Below, one piece after another: positions 8,830 to 16,628 of a DNA stretch of 64,000 nucleotides. The stretch's first letter is position 1. Every line of letters starts with the position of its first letter. The notes beneath the pieces were generated by a model, which did not search any database, was not told the origin of the DNA, and worked only from the letters and a program-made list of their open reading frames with translations. The DNA is taken from the NCBI GenBank assembly GCA_963737545.1, contig CAVTTH010000001.1, positions 310,001 to 374,000 on the forward strand, written 5' to 3'. The translations under genes and the position numbers were made by a program. Source of the DNA: CAVTTH01 sp963737545 (GTDB taxonomy: Bacteria > Verrucomicrobiota > Verrucomicrobiia > Chthoniobacterales > UBA10450).

Positions 8830-9306
8830 TTACTCGGCCGATGAAGGAGCGAGATCCATTAGCGCCCAGGCCGTACTGATCTCGAGAATTGAGAGCGTGA
8901 GCGTTTGTGCTGTCTCCAACGTGGCGGCCTCCTCTAGAAGAGCAGTGGCCAGCCACGGGACTGGAGGCAATTTCTTGCGATCCCCCGCATCGAAATGCGC
9001 ATCGCGATCACACGCTTTGAGATATTGCCAATTGGCTGTTGCCCACGACTCTCTCTGCCTGCGCGCATCCGCGCTCCAGCAGAGATGACATCGCGCAACC
9101 GGGCGACCGGATACCTGGAGAAGAAAGGTGGCGCGATCTTCTTTTCGCGCGACAACGCCAACGCTGATTTGATAACGGCGCATTACCTCCGACTCGGCCA
9201 GCGCCTTCGCCACATTGAGGATATGCGCCTCTTCCGTTGGTGTGCTGACGGCAGTAATCTTCTGCATATTGTTGAGCTTGATCCGCGTCAACGTGCGCGA
9301 CTTCAT
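8830..9306 (-). CDS. hypothetical protein, translationally coupled to the upstream gene
   Basis: ATG at 9306 overlaps the TGA of the upstream gene (ATGA at 9303-9306), which is why I prefer it to the longer start at 9336. The product is about 158 residues: a Lys/Arg-rich start, a predicted helix (EEAHILNVAKALAESEVMRRY), a strand region (ISVGVVARKEDRATFLLQVSG) and two Cys near CHLC. There is no membrane segment and I do not recognise a family. The coupling suggests it works with the upstream protein. Confidence 0.5.
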   Translation of the reverse strand: MKSRTLTRIKLNNMQKITAVSTPTEEAHILNVAKALAESEVMRRYQISVGVVARKEDRATFLLQVSGRPVARCHLCWSADARRQRESWATANWQYLKACDRDAHFDAGDRKKLPPVPWLATALLEEAATLETAQTLTLSILEISTAWALMDLAPSSAE

Positions 9307-9812
9307 CTTTCTGCCCGGCTGTTTCGCAGGAGCCATCCACTTATGTACGATTCCAATACCTCTTCAGCATCAGGCATCGCGGCCGCGAAATAGGATTTCG
9401 GGCGAGCCTCAATCGGCTGTGTCGATTTTCCTGAACGAATGATGAGAAATTGGCCATCCCTAAAGAAGAACTCAGGCAAAGCAACTCCGTCCGGCGTGGT
9501 TACCAAGGCATGTTGCATGGCGTGCGTTTCGTTGCCAATTCGGCAAGCAAAAGCCTCAAGCTCCGCTCGAGATGCCAGCGCATCGCGCAGATAATCTCTC
9601 AGGTGTAAAATGGATTCATATTCATGCTCGTAATTGAACGCGCACGAACAGCCTTGATGTGAACCGGCATAGTATACGTTTTCGTAACTAAAATGCCTGC
9701 GCACATCATGCACACTTTCCGGCGGCTTGATTACGTGGAAAGCGGGATTCGCAGGATCCCATGCAATTACTGATAATGGTCGTGAACTCGCTAAATAAAG
9801 TGCCAAACACAT
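9303..9812 (-). CDS. hypothetical protein
   Basis: Start ATG at 9812 is supported by a GGAGG about eight bases upstream; the frame is open further upstream but that part looks non-coding and AT-rich. The 169-residue product begins MCLALYLASSRPL, contains a Cys pair (GCSCAFNYEHE) and a helix-rich middle, and ends in a region with EEVLESYISGW. Cys2 directly after the start Met resembles proteins whose N-terminal Cys becomes a nucleophile, but I cannot assign a family. It is coupled by ATGA overlap to the next gene. Confidence 0.58.
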   Translation of the reverse strand: MCLALYLASSRPLSVIAWDPANPAFHVIKPPESVHDVRRHFSYENVYYAGSHQGCSCAFNYEHEYESILHLRDYLRDALASRAELEAFACRIGNETHAMQHALVTTPDGVALPEFFFRDGQFLIIRSGKSTQPIEARPKSYFAAAMPDAEEVLESYISGWLLRNSRAER

Positions 9813-10221
9813 CCCTAATTTCCTCCAATCGTTGACGCTCTCGGACCGCAGTTTTCTCTGGGAGAATATAGCAATTTTACATCGGCATCTTATAATTTCC
9901 ATAAATAAATTAAACTTTTTACCTGTACGGTAGCGAGCCTCTTCCGGCGGAGGGTTCGATGCCCGCACGTTGGGCCTGTTGCGCATCGCAATCGTGAGCT
10001 CTTTTTACAACTGCACTTCTGCAGGAGCTGATAGCACCGTCTCGAATGGACAAATCGGGGCGCAGACAGAGTGTTTTTCTGCTTTTGCTAGATCAGATTC
10101 TTTGGTGGCGTTCCCGCTTCTACCCCGGCTTTTTTGAGTTCGCTGGAGAGACCGAACCGCACGGAATTAATCTTGCTCCAAATAATGCGACATGTCATGC
10201 TCTTGGCCGGACATCCCCTCT
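9813..10221. other. divergent intergenic region, AT-rich
   Basis: About 410 bases between two divergent genes. The part at 9840-9935 is clearly more AT-rich than its surroundings (runs such as TTATAATTTCC and AAATAAATTAAAC) and probably holds the promoters. I see no tRNA, repeat or convincing ORF; short frames here are shadows. Confidence 0.5.
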
Positions 10222-11364
10222 ATGTGCCGCCTAATCCAGCGCTCTCTCGTCATAGCGTTTTTGTCTTTCCCGTCATTTCGCGCTCTCGCGCAGGTATCGG
10301 TTGCGACCGACCCGGTCGGCTTTACAACAATTTCGTGTCTGGCCAACTCAGACACGTTCGCTTCGATTCCCTTCACCCGACCTTCAGAATATATCGGAGC
10401 CATTCAATCGGTTGCCGGTAGCGTTATTACCGTCGGCGGCGCTCCCTGGACGGCGAACCAATTTGTGTACGTCAGCGGTACTCAGCCGAAACACTACTAT
10501 GTTTTGATCGGCCCGGGAACCACCAATCCAAAAGAGGGCCATACGTATTTCATCAGCGCGAACAGCACGAACACATTGACAGTTACGACCACTCCGGACA
10601 ACGATCTCACCGGGATTGTCGCCAACACACAGATCATCGTGATTCCATATTTGACGCCGGCGACCCTCTTTCCTGCTGGTGATCTCAATGTTACTTTCAC
10701 GGCCACCACTTCGACCGCAACCTATAAGACACAATTACTGATCCCGGACTATGCCGCCTCGGGAATTAACCTTCCGTACTCGCCAATCTATTTCTATAGC
10801 AACAACGTTGATGGCACGACAAATAACGTGGGTTGGCGTGCTGTTGGTAACAACACTACTGATCGCGGTGATGATCCGCTGCTGCCCGATGGTTACATGG
10901 TCGTACGACATCAGAACGGGGAGCCAACGCTCCCGCTGACGTCACTCGGCGCGGTCCTGACGAAAAAGCTGGCCGTCCCGCTCGCGACTTCTGCAAGTCA
11001 CGCCCAGGATAATGCGGTTTCCATGATACGGCCCGTCGATGTCTCTTTAAGGAATACTGGGCTGACACCGAGCGATGGTTCATTCGTCGCGACCCCTCCT
11101 ACACCGACTATCAGAAACCGGTTCCCGCATTTGAAAGATCAATTGCTCCTCTTCGACAACACTCAGGTCGGGTTCAACAAGACGCCGAGCGCGATCTATT
11201 ATTATCGGTCAGGCCCGGGCAGAAGCGCCGGCTGGAAATTATCTGGCGACGCTTTAACCGATCACGGCGACGATTTGATCCCGGCGGGAAGCGCGATCGT
11301 GATTCGCAAGGCGGCGACCACCGCGGGCCAAACCGCTTTCTGGACAAACGCCCCAACGTACTAA
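10222..11364 (+). CDS. TIGR02597-family secreted protein
   Basis: The ATG at 10222 starts a signal peptide (LIQRSLVIAFLSFPS, cleavage after ALAQ). The mature protein opens VSVATDPVGFTTI, the signature start of the TIGR02597 family known from Verrucomicrobiota, and continues with typical blocks (ANQFVYVSG, GHTYFISANSTNTLTV, LFPAGDLNVTF, GDDPLLPDGYMVVRHQ, GSAIVIRKA). About 380 residues, the expected family length. Function unknown; family members often sit in secreted multi-copy sets and may be surface or outer membrane proteins. Confidence 0.8.
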   Translation: MCRLIQRSLVIAFLSFPSFRALAQVSVATDPVGFTTISCLANSDTFASIPFTRPSEYIGAIQSVAGSVITVGGAPWTANQFVYVSGTQPKHYYVLIGPGTTNPKEGHTYFISANSTNTLTVTTTPDNDLTGIVANTQIIVIPYLTPATLFPAGDLNVTFTATTSTATYKTQLLIPDYAASGINLPYSPIYFYSNNVDGTTNNVGWRAVGNNTTDRGDDPLLPDGYMVVRHQNGEPTLPLTSLGAVLTKKLAVPLATSASHAQDNAVSMIRPVDVSLRNTGLTPSDGSFVATPPTPTIRNRFPHLKDQLLLFDNTQVGFNKTPSAIYYYRSGPGRSAGWKLSGDALTDHGDDLIPAGSAIVIRKAATTAGQTAFWTNAPTY

Positions 11365-11371
11365 ACCGCGG

Positions 11372-11386
11372 CCGGACTTTGTCCGG
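11372..11386 (+). terminator. small hairpin after the TIGR02597 gene
   Basis: CCGGAC-TTT-GTCCGG, a perfect six-pair stem eight bases after the stop codon at 11364, followed by AGTTTG rather than a strong T run. Weak but well placed as a terminator. Confidence 0.35.
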
Positions 11387-11466
11387 AGTTTGACCGTGTC
11401 ACGCTCGGCGCGGGACTGCAGATTGATCTTTGCCGCGATCTCCCGCTCCACTAGTCTAGCCGGGTT

Positions 11467-12477
11467 ATGGAATCAATTACCTTCTTCGGCTTCGCAGTAC
11501 TCGCAGTCTTTGCGTTCGTTCTCGCGATCATCTTTTTCAAATTTTTCACAACCTGGCTGAGAGCTCGCGTCGCAAATGCGCCCGTCAGCATTGGGAAAAT
11601 GATCGGAATGAGTCTGCGAAAGGTACCGGTAGGGCTCATTGTTGATAATCGAATCACCGCAGTGAAAGCAGGCATTGATATCCCGAGCGATCCCCTCGAG
11701 GCGCATTATCTGGCGGGAGGCGATGTCAATCATGTCATCCTGGCGCTGATCGCGGCGGACAAAGCCGGGATTTCGCTGGATTTCAATCGGGCCTGCGCAA
11801 TCGACCTGGCCACGAAGGGCACCGGCAAAACGGTCCTCGAAGCGGTCCGCACCAGCATCAATCCAAAAGTAATTGACGCGCCGAGCCCAAACATGGGACG
11901 CGTGACAATCGATGGTGTCGCGCAAGATGGTATCGGCGTGAAAGTGAAAGCACGCGTAACTGTGCGATCGCACCTCGATCGGTTCGTTGGCGGTGCGACC
12001 GAAGAAACGATCATCGCCAGAGTTGGCGAAGGGATAGTCAGTTCAATCGGTTCGGCGACCAGCTACAAGGATGTATTGGAAAACCCGGACCGCATTTCGA
12101 AGACTGTGCTCGCCAAGGGACTCGACAGCGGAACCGCTTTCGAAATTCTGTCGATCGACATCGCCGACGTCGATGTCGGCGACAACATCGGCGCAAAACT
12201 TCAGACTGAGCAAGCGGAAGCGGACAAACGGGTCGCACAGGCCAAGGCAGAAGTACGCCGCGCGGCCGCAGTCGCTGTCGAACAGGAAATGCGGGCCAAG
12301 ACGCAAGAGATGCGGGCCAAAGTCGTGGAAGCCGAAGCCCTGGTCCCGCAGGCGATGGCCGACGCTTTTCGAGCCGGCAATCTTGGGATCATGGATTACG
12401 TGCGAATGAAAAACGTGCAAGCCGACACGACGATGCGCGAGTCGATCGCCGGCGGAGACAAGCCGGCGACAACGTGA
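11467..12477 (+). CDS. floA: flotillin-like protein FloA
   Basis: A 336-residue FloA-type protein. An N-terminal hydrophobic hairpin (residues about 5-28, ITFFGFAVLAVFAFVLAIIFF) anchors it, followed by the SPFH/PHB-like region (VPVGLIVDNRITAVKAGIDI, HYLAGGDVNHVILALIAADKA) and the Ala-Glu-rich helix (AEADKRVAQAKAEVRRAA) that mediates oligomerisation. Length and sequence match the bacterial YqfA/FloA family, which organises membrane microdomains. The next gene follows after 47 bases and is a probable partner. Confidence 0.9.
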   Translation: MESITFFGFAVLAVFAFVLAIIFFKFFTTWLRARVANAPVSIGKMIGMSLRKVPVGLIVDNRITAVKAGIDIPSDPLEAHYLAGGDVNHVILALIAADKAGISLDFNRACAIDLATKGTGKTVLEAVRTSINPKVIDAPSPNMGRVTIDGVAQDGIGVKVKARVTVRSHLDRFVGGATEETIIARVGEGIVSSIGSATSYKDVLENPDRISKTVLAKGLDSGTAFEILSIDIADVDVGDNIGAKLQTEQAEADKRVAQAKAEVRRAAAVAVEQEMRAKTQEMRAKVVEAEALVPQAMADAFRAGNLGIMDYVRMKNVQADTTMRESIAGGDKPATT

Positions 12478-12524
12478 GAAATCGAACCCCTGTCGCCATA
12501 ACATCCTAACGATTCATCTCCCTG

Positions 12525-13136
12525 ATGCATTTCGACAACATCCTCTTCCTTGTTCTGTTGGGCGTTGCCGCCTTCTTCAAGTGGCTTTCGCAAAAGAGTC
12601 AAGAGTCGCGCAAGAACTCGGATCAATCCAGGCAACAGCCGACGCGACATTCAACTGCTGCGGGATCGGAGGAGGAACGCATTCGACGTTTTCTCGAAGC
12701 ACTTGGACAGCCGGCTTCCTCGTCGCCGCCTCCGAAAGTGACACCGCGGCAGAAAGCATTCCCAAAGCGGACGGAGCAGCCCGTTGGCCCATTGATTTCG
12801 CCGCTGCCGCCTCTTACCACTCAACCGCCTGTCGAGCCACGTTCGCCAGCCAGCGTTGTCCTTCCGCCTCCACTGCCGGGTTCGGAGCCTAACGAATCCA
12901 AACCGGAACCCGCCAGACCCGCGGGCTTCAAGATTCCCCGCGCGCCGTCGCCTTCGCTGCGTGATCCGATCGCGGTTTCCGCGGATGTCCCGCCAATGGG
13001 CCGCAGCCTTTTGCCGACATTCTCGTTATCGGAACTCCTGACCTCACCGAATGGCTTGCGGCAGGCCGTAATCCTGCGGGAAATCCTCGGACCGCCTCGA
13101 AGTTTGCAGGGACTAGGCGAATTCTCCAGCTTCTAG
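12525..13136 (+). CDS. small membrane-anchored Pro-rich protein linked to floA
   Basis: A 203-residue protein with an N-terminal hydrophobic segment (NILFLVLLGVAAFFKWLS), a long Pro/Ser-rich disordered middle (for example PPPLPGSE), and a conserved-looking C-terminal helix (LRQAVILREILGPP) that resembles the end of short proteins encoded beside floA in Verrucomicrobiota and Planctomycetes. It has an EEERIRRFLEALG helix near residue 50. The role is unknown; position suggests FloA association. Confidence 0.65.
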   Translation: MHFDNILFLVLLGVAAFFKWLSQKSQESRKNSDQSRQQPTRHSTAAGSEEERIRRFLEALGQPASSSPPPKVTPRQKAFPKRTEQPVGPLISPLPPLTTQPPVEPRSPASVVLPPPLPGSEPNESKPEPARPAGFKIPRAPSPSLRDPIAVSADVPPMGRSLLPTFSLSELLTSPNGLRQAVILREILGPPRSLQGLGEFSSF

Positions 13137-13157
13137 CTCCTGGACATGGGGCGGACC

Positions 13158-13187
13158 GGAGCGGGCGGATTTTCTGCCGCCCGCTCC
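13158..13187. terminator. bidirectional hairpin between convergent genes
   Basis: An 11-bp perfect stem GGAGCGGGCGG / CCGCCCGCTCC with an eight-base loop, between the end of the floA-linked gene (13136) and the end of the minus-strand dockerin gene (13205). The loop contains ATTTTCTG. It can terminate both transcripts. A near-identical stem follows the second dockerin paralogue at 15905-15930. Confidence 0.6.
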
Positions 13188-13196
13188 TGCCCGACA

Positions 13197-13885
13197 CCAA
13201 ATATTTACGGCAAGGTGTGTCCGGCGTTTGCCTTGACCAATGCCGTATCTCCAGCGCTCACGGTTCCGCTGACATTGACATCCTCACGGAAGTTGGCGCC
13301 TGTCACCGGCACCCCCGATTGCGCCTTGGTTTGTGCCAGGTCCCCCGCGTTCACCGATTTGTTCCCGTTGGTATCGCCGATCAGCATGTTCATACTCACC
13401 GGCGTATCGGGCAGAACCTGGGCGAGGTTGTCTGTCACGTTACTCAAAGTAACCGTGATCTGCTGCACATCCGTGACGCCGGTTAGGCTAACCGTCATCG
13501 TATTGGCATTGAAAGTGGGACTTCCCGCCACGCTTCCGCTGCCAGTCGTCACGCTCGCGTCTCCGCTCACCAAGGTGTTACTACACGTGACCACGATCGT
13601 GTAATTGCCCCCGCCACTACGGCATTCCACTCCAGGCTCACCAGTAAGCGGCAGATCAATATCAAAGTCTCCCGCTCCCCCATGCGTCAGCCGCGATACC
13701 ACAGTCGTCACTTGCAGCGGGTTACAGGTGTCCGGGGTCGGGCCTTGAATGGCTACCGTAATCGGGTTTCCGGTCTTGAAGAAGCCGACCGTCGCATTCA
13801 TCGCCTGCGGCGGTCGATCGGAATCGAACCGGAAATTATACAACGTTCCCCAGCGAATCGCGTTCGCATTCTGGTTTTGCGCGAA
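13197..13885. repeat. 689-bp identical tract, copy 1 (shared by two tandem paralogues)
   Basis: Reading both copies side by side, 13197-13885 and 15940-16628 are identical at every base, offset 2743. Identity begins eight bases beyond the stop codon and ends abruptly within the coding region, after which the paralogues differ frequently. This is what a recent gene conversion tract looks like. Confidence 0.9.
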
Positions 13886-15583
13886 GGTCTCCGAGTTCCA
13901 CGTCAGATCGGTCGATGTTTGGTTCGTCGCCCAGGGAGTGTTGCTAAAGCCCGCATTGTTGACGGTTCCGTCCGCTGCCCACCCAGGTTCCTGCGGCGGT
14001 GCGTGAAATCCGATATTGCTGACATTGATTCCGCATCCCAACGGGACGCTGAACGATTGAATGGCGCGATCGAGATTCTCATTATAGACCGCGTACTCAT
14101 AATGCCAGATTCCAGCCGAAGGATTGGTCACTTTGTAGGCCACGAATCCAATGCCATCGACTCCCGGCTCCGGCTCGATCTGATTGGTGGTCGCTCCCGT
14201 CCACGCATTTATGGCAGGCCTCATTCGCTGGGTCGAGCCAACCGAGCCAAACGTGAAGAAAGGCGGATTGCCGCTCTGGGAGACGCTAAACTGACGATAG
14301 GAAACGTTGTTGTACATGTTGCATTGGCCGGGATGCGCCTGGCACCAGACATATTCATGCGGATTCACGTATTGACCCTCTCCATAATACGTGGCACCTG
14401 CATTCAACGTCGTGTCCAAGTCGCTCACTGCCACAAGCACGCGGTGCGAAGTCCCCGTATGAGTGTGACCAGTGTGGTTGCGAGGAGGAGTCTGTGAATC
14501 TCCCCGCGGATAGGCACCGGTAAATGGATTGACCCAGGCGCGTGAACCGAGTCCGCTTTGGCTATAGTTTAAACTCGCGTCGTACGGATCGGAACATCCC
14601 GAGCCCAGATGCGCACCCCCAACTCCGTTGCAGCCCAGAGCGCAGATGTTCCCCGTGAGTGCAGTGAAAGCATGTTTGAGCCAGGACTGGCCAACTTGTT
14701 CGAATCGGTCAGCATTGCTACTCATCCGATAGAGATTTTGCGGAATAACCGGGTGGTCATTGTCCGGGTACTGAAACCAATCCAGATCTATCGTGCCTTG
14801 ATTACATGAAGTCGTTCCAATGCCGAGGCCGACAAAGCCTCCAACCGTTCCACCGGATGGCTCCTGGATCGAGGGAAGATCGCCCACAAGAACATCCGGA
14901 CCGGGCACAGTTCCAGCATCGGGCTGAGGCATCGCGGGCATTTCGGCGGACTGCACTGCGCCGTTGACCACTTTATCGATCTCGATCGGAGCCACCGTTG
15001 CCCTGACGGAAATCATGCCAACGCTCTGACCCGCATCCGCAGGTCGACCAAGCTTGTCGGCAAATTCTGGTGAAACCAGAAGCCGTCCGTTCTTGATCGC
15101 GAGCAAATGGGCTGCGGCATCGTACTCATATTGATGCCCTTCAATATTAAAGAATCGGAACCCGGTCGTTCCATCGCGAACCACCAATTCGAAAGGTTCA
15201 GTTGAATCGATTTTCTCGACAACGAGCCGGTTTGACGATGCGTTCAGCGCTTCCGGAAGAATCACAGAACTCCTCTTGATGAGTCCCAGCGAGCCCGGTT
15301 GCGGACCGCGCAATTCATTGTTGAAGACAAGAATGGTAAAGAAAGAATTGGGACTGGCTTCGAAACGCAAAGTGTCCAGCTTTGAGTCTTTCGTTCCCGA
15401 AGCGATCCCGTTGAGCCGGCTCAAATCGAGATCCATTGCCACGCTTCCGGTGGCGACAATCATCTTTTCCAGAGTCCCGGTCGGTCTATCCGAGCTTTTC
15501 TCTGGCCCTTGTGAATTTCCCGAACTGATGCCGGCAAGCAACAGGAGCGGGAGCGTGAAATGACTCAACATTGCCCTTAACAT
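13205..15583 (-). CDS. secreted protein with C-terminal dockerin-like repeats (paralogue 1)
   Basis: The ATG at 15583 has a strong GGAGG at 15593-15597 and begins a signal peptide (MLRAMLSHFTLPLLLLAGISSG); the upstream extension translates the ribosome binding site and is rejected. The 792-residue protein has an N-terminal region with an internal RFFNIEGHQYEYD block, a Cys-rich middle (CNQGTIDLDWF, CNGVGGAHLGSGCSDPY, CQAHPGQCNMY) and a beta-rich region. The last about 60 residues carry two EF-hand-like segments (GDTNGNKSVNAGD and EDVNVSGTVSAGD) typical of type I dockerin-like modules in Verrucomicrobiota. The core family is unknown to me. Paralogous to the gene at 15948. Confidence 0.75.
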   Translation of the reverse strand: MLRAMLSHFTLPLLLLAGISSGNSQGPEKSSDRPTGTLEKMIVATGSVAMDLDLSRLNGIASGTKDSKLDTLRFEASPNSFFTILVFNNELRGPQPGSLGLIKRSSVILPEALNASSNRLVVEKIDSTEPFELVVRDGTTGFRFFNIEGHQYEYDAAAHLLAIKNGRLLVSPEFADKLGRPADAGQSVGMISVRATVAPIEIDKVVNGAVQSAEMPAMPQPDAGTVPGPDVLVGDLPSIQEPSGGTVGGFVGLGIGTTSCNQGTIDLDWFQYPDNDHPVIPQNLYRMSSNADRFEQVGQSWLKHAFTALTGNICALGCNGVGGAHLGSGCSDPYDASLNYSQSGLGSRAWVNPFTGAYPRGDSQTPPRNHTGHTHTGTSHRVLVAVSDLDTTLNAGATYYGEGQYVNPHEYVWCQAHPGQCNMYNNVSYRQFSVSQSGNPPFFTFGSVGSTQRMRPAINAWTGATTNQIEPEPGVDGIGFVAYKVTNPSAGIWHYEYAVYNENLDRAIQSFSVPLGCGINVSNIGFHAPPQEPGWAADGTVNNAGFSNTPWATNQTSTDLTWNSETFAQNQNANAIRWGTLYNFRFDSDRPPQAMNATVGFFKTGNPITVAIQGPTPDTCNPLQVTTVVSRLTHGGAGDFDIDLPLTGEPGVECRSGGGNYTIVVTCSNTLVSGDASVTTGSGSVAGSPTFNANTMTVSLTGVTDVQQITVTLSNVTDNLAQVLPDTPVSMNMLIGDTNGNKSVNAGDLAQTKAQSGVPVTGANFREDVNVSGTVSAGDTALVKANAGHTLP

Positions 15584-15670
15584 TTTCCTAATCCTCCAAT
15601 TTAGAGCCGCCTCGCGAACGGCATGAATAAGCCCCTTCAATCAAGACGTGAATGAATTTTGCGTTTCGCG

Positions 15671-15735
15671 GGGCTGCAAGATGAGCGTGTATATAAATCT
15701 TTTCCTGAGAAAGTGAACAGATTTCTTTCAAACTT
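15671..15735 (-). promoter_or_regulatory. conserved upstream block of dockerin paralogue 1
   Basis: On the minus strand this region has AT-rich GTTCACTTTCTCAGGAAAAG followed by TATATA and then CTTGCAGCCC, about 90-150 bases before the start codon. The other paralogue keeps GTTC-ACTTT-T-AGGAAAAG and CTTGCAGCCC at the same relative position (18433-18495), while intervening DNA has diverged. That conservation suggests promoter or operator function, not proven. The remainder of the 364-base gap holds nothing else I recognise besides the hairpin at 15905. Confidence 0.4.
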
Positions 15736-15904
15736 TTTCGATTTCAGGAGGGGCGGACGGCGTTCGGCAGTGCCTTGGCCGCGCACTGAAATCGATCGCG
15801 AGAATCGAAGAATTGCCTCCGAGGCGAAATCTTCGGCGCGCCCGGAGTTTGCCGGTCGTGGACGACCTCCGCGGTCTCTAAGCTTCTTCAATCCCGCGCA
15901 AGGT

Positions 15905-15930
15905 GGAACGGGCGGACTGCCGCCCGCTCC
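15905..15930 (-). terminator. hairpin terminator after dockerin paralogue 2
   Basis: An 11-pair stem (one G-U pair) GGAGCGGGCGG with CCGCCCGTTCC and a four-base loop, 18 bases after the stop at 15948. The first paralogue has its own copy of nearly the same stem at the same distance, though that part is outside the identical tract. Confidence 0.55.
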
Positions 15931-15939
15931 CACTTGACG

Positions 15940-16628
15940 CCAAATATTTACGGCAAGGTGTGTCCGGCGTTTGCCTTGACCAATGCCGTATCTCCAGCGC
16001 TCACGGTTCCGCTGACATTGACATCCTCACGGAAGTTGGCGCCTGTCACCGGCACCCCCGATTGCGCCTTGGTTTGTGCCAGGTCCCCCGCGTTCACCGA
16101 TTTGTTCCCGTTGGTATCGCCGATCAGCATGTTCATACTCACCGGCGTATCGGGCAGAACCTGGGCGAGGTTGTCTGTCACGTTACTCAAAGTAACCGTG
16201 ATCTGCTGCACATCCGTGACGCCGGTTAGGCTAACCGTCATCGTATTGGCATTGAAAGTGGGACTTCCCGCCACGCTTCCGCTGCCAGTCGTCACGCTCG
16301 CGTCTCCGCTCACCAAGGTGTTACTACACGTGACCACGATCGTGTAATTGCCCCCGCCACTACGGCATTCCACTCCAGGCTCACCAGTAAGCGGCAGATC
16401 AATATCAAAGTCTCCCGCTCCCCCATGCGTCAGCCGCGATACCACAGTCGTCACTTGCAGCGGGTTACAGGTGTCCGGGGTCGGGCCTTGAATGGCTACC
16501 GTAATCGGGTTTCCGGTCTTGAAGAAGCCGACCGTCGCATTCATCGCCTGCGGCGGTCGATCGGAATCGAACCGGAAATTATACAACGTTCCCCAGCGAA
16601 TCGCGTTCGCATTCTGGTTTTGCGCGAA
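15940..16628. repeat. 689-bp identical tract, copy 2
   Basis: Second copy of the tract at 13197-13885; it encodes the C-terminal 227 residues of paralogue 2, including the dockerin-like repeats, plus the stop and eight bases beyond. Confidence 0.9.

Noticed and set aside
13682..14497. 271-residue plus-strand ORF
   Set aside because: Antisense shadow of dockerin paralogue 1; the equivalent shadow recurs in paralogue 2 because of the identical tract.
13197..16628. Composite transposon with direct ends
   Set aside because: The repeated tract is coding DNA of two paralogues and no transposase or terminal inverted repeat is present.
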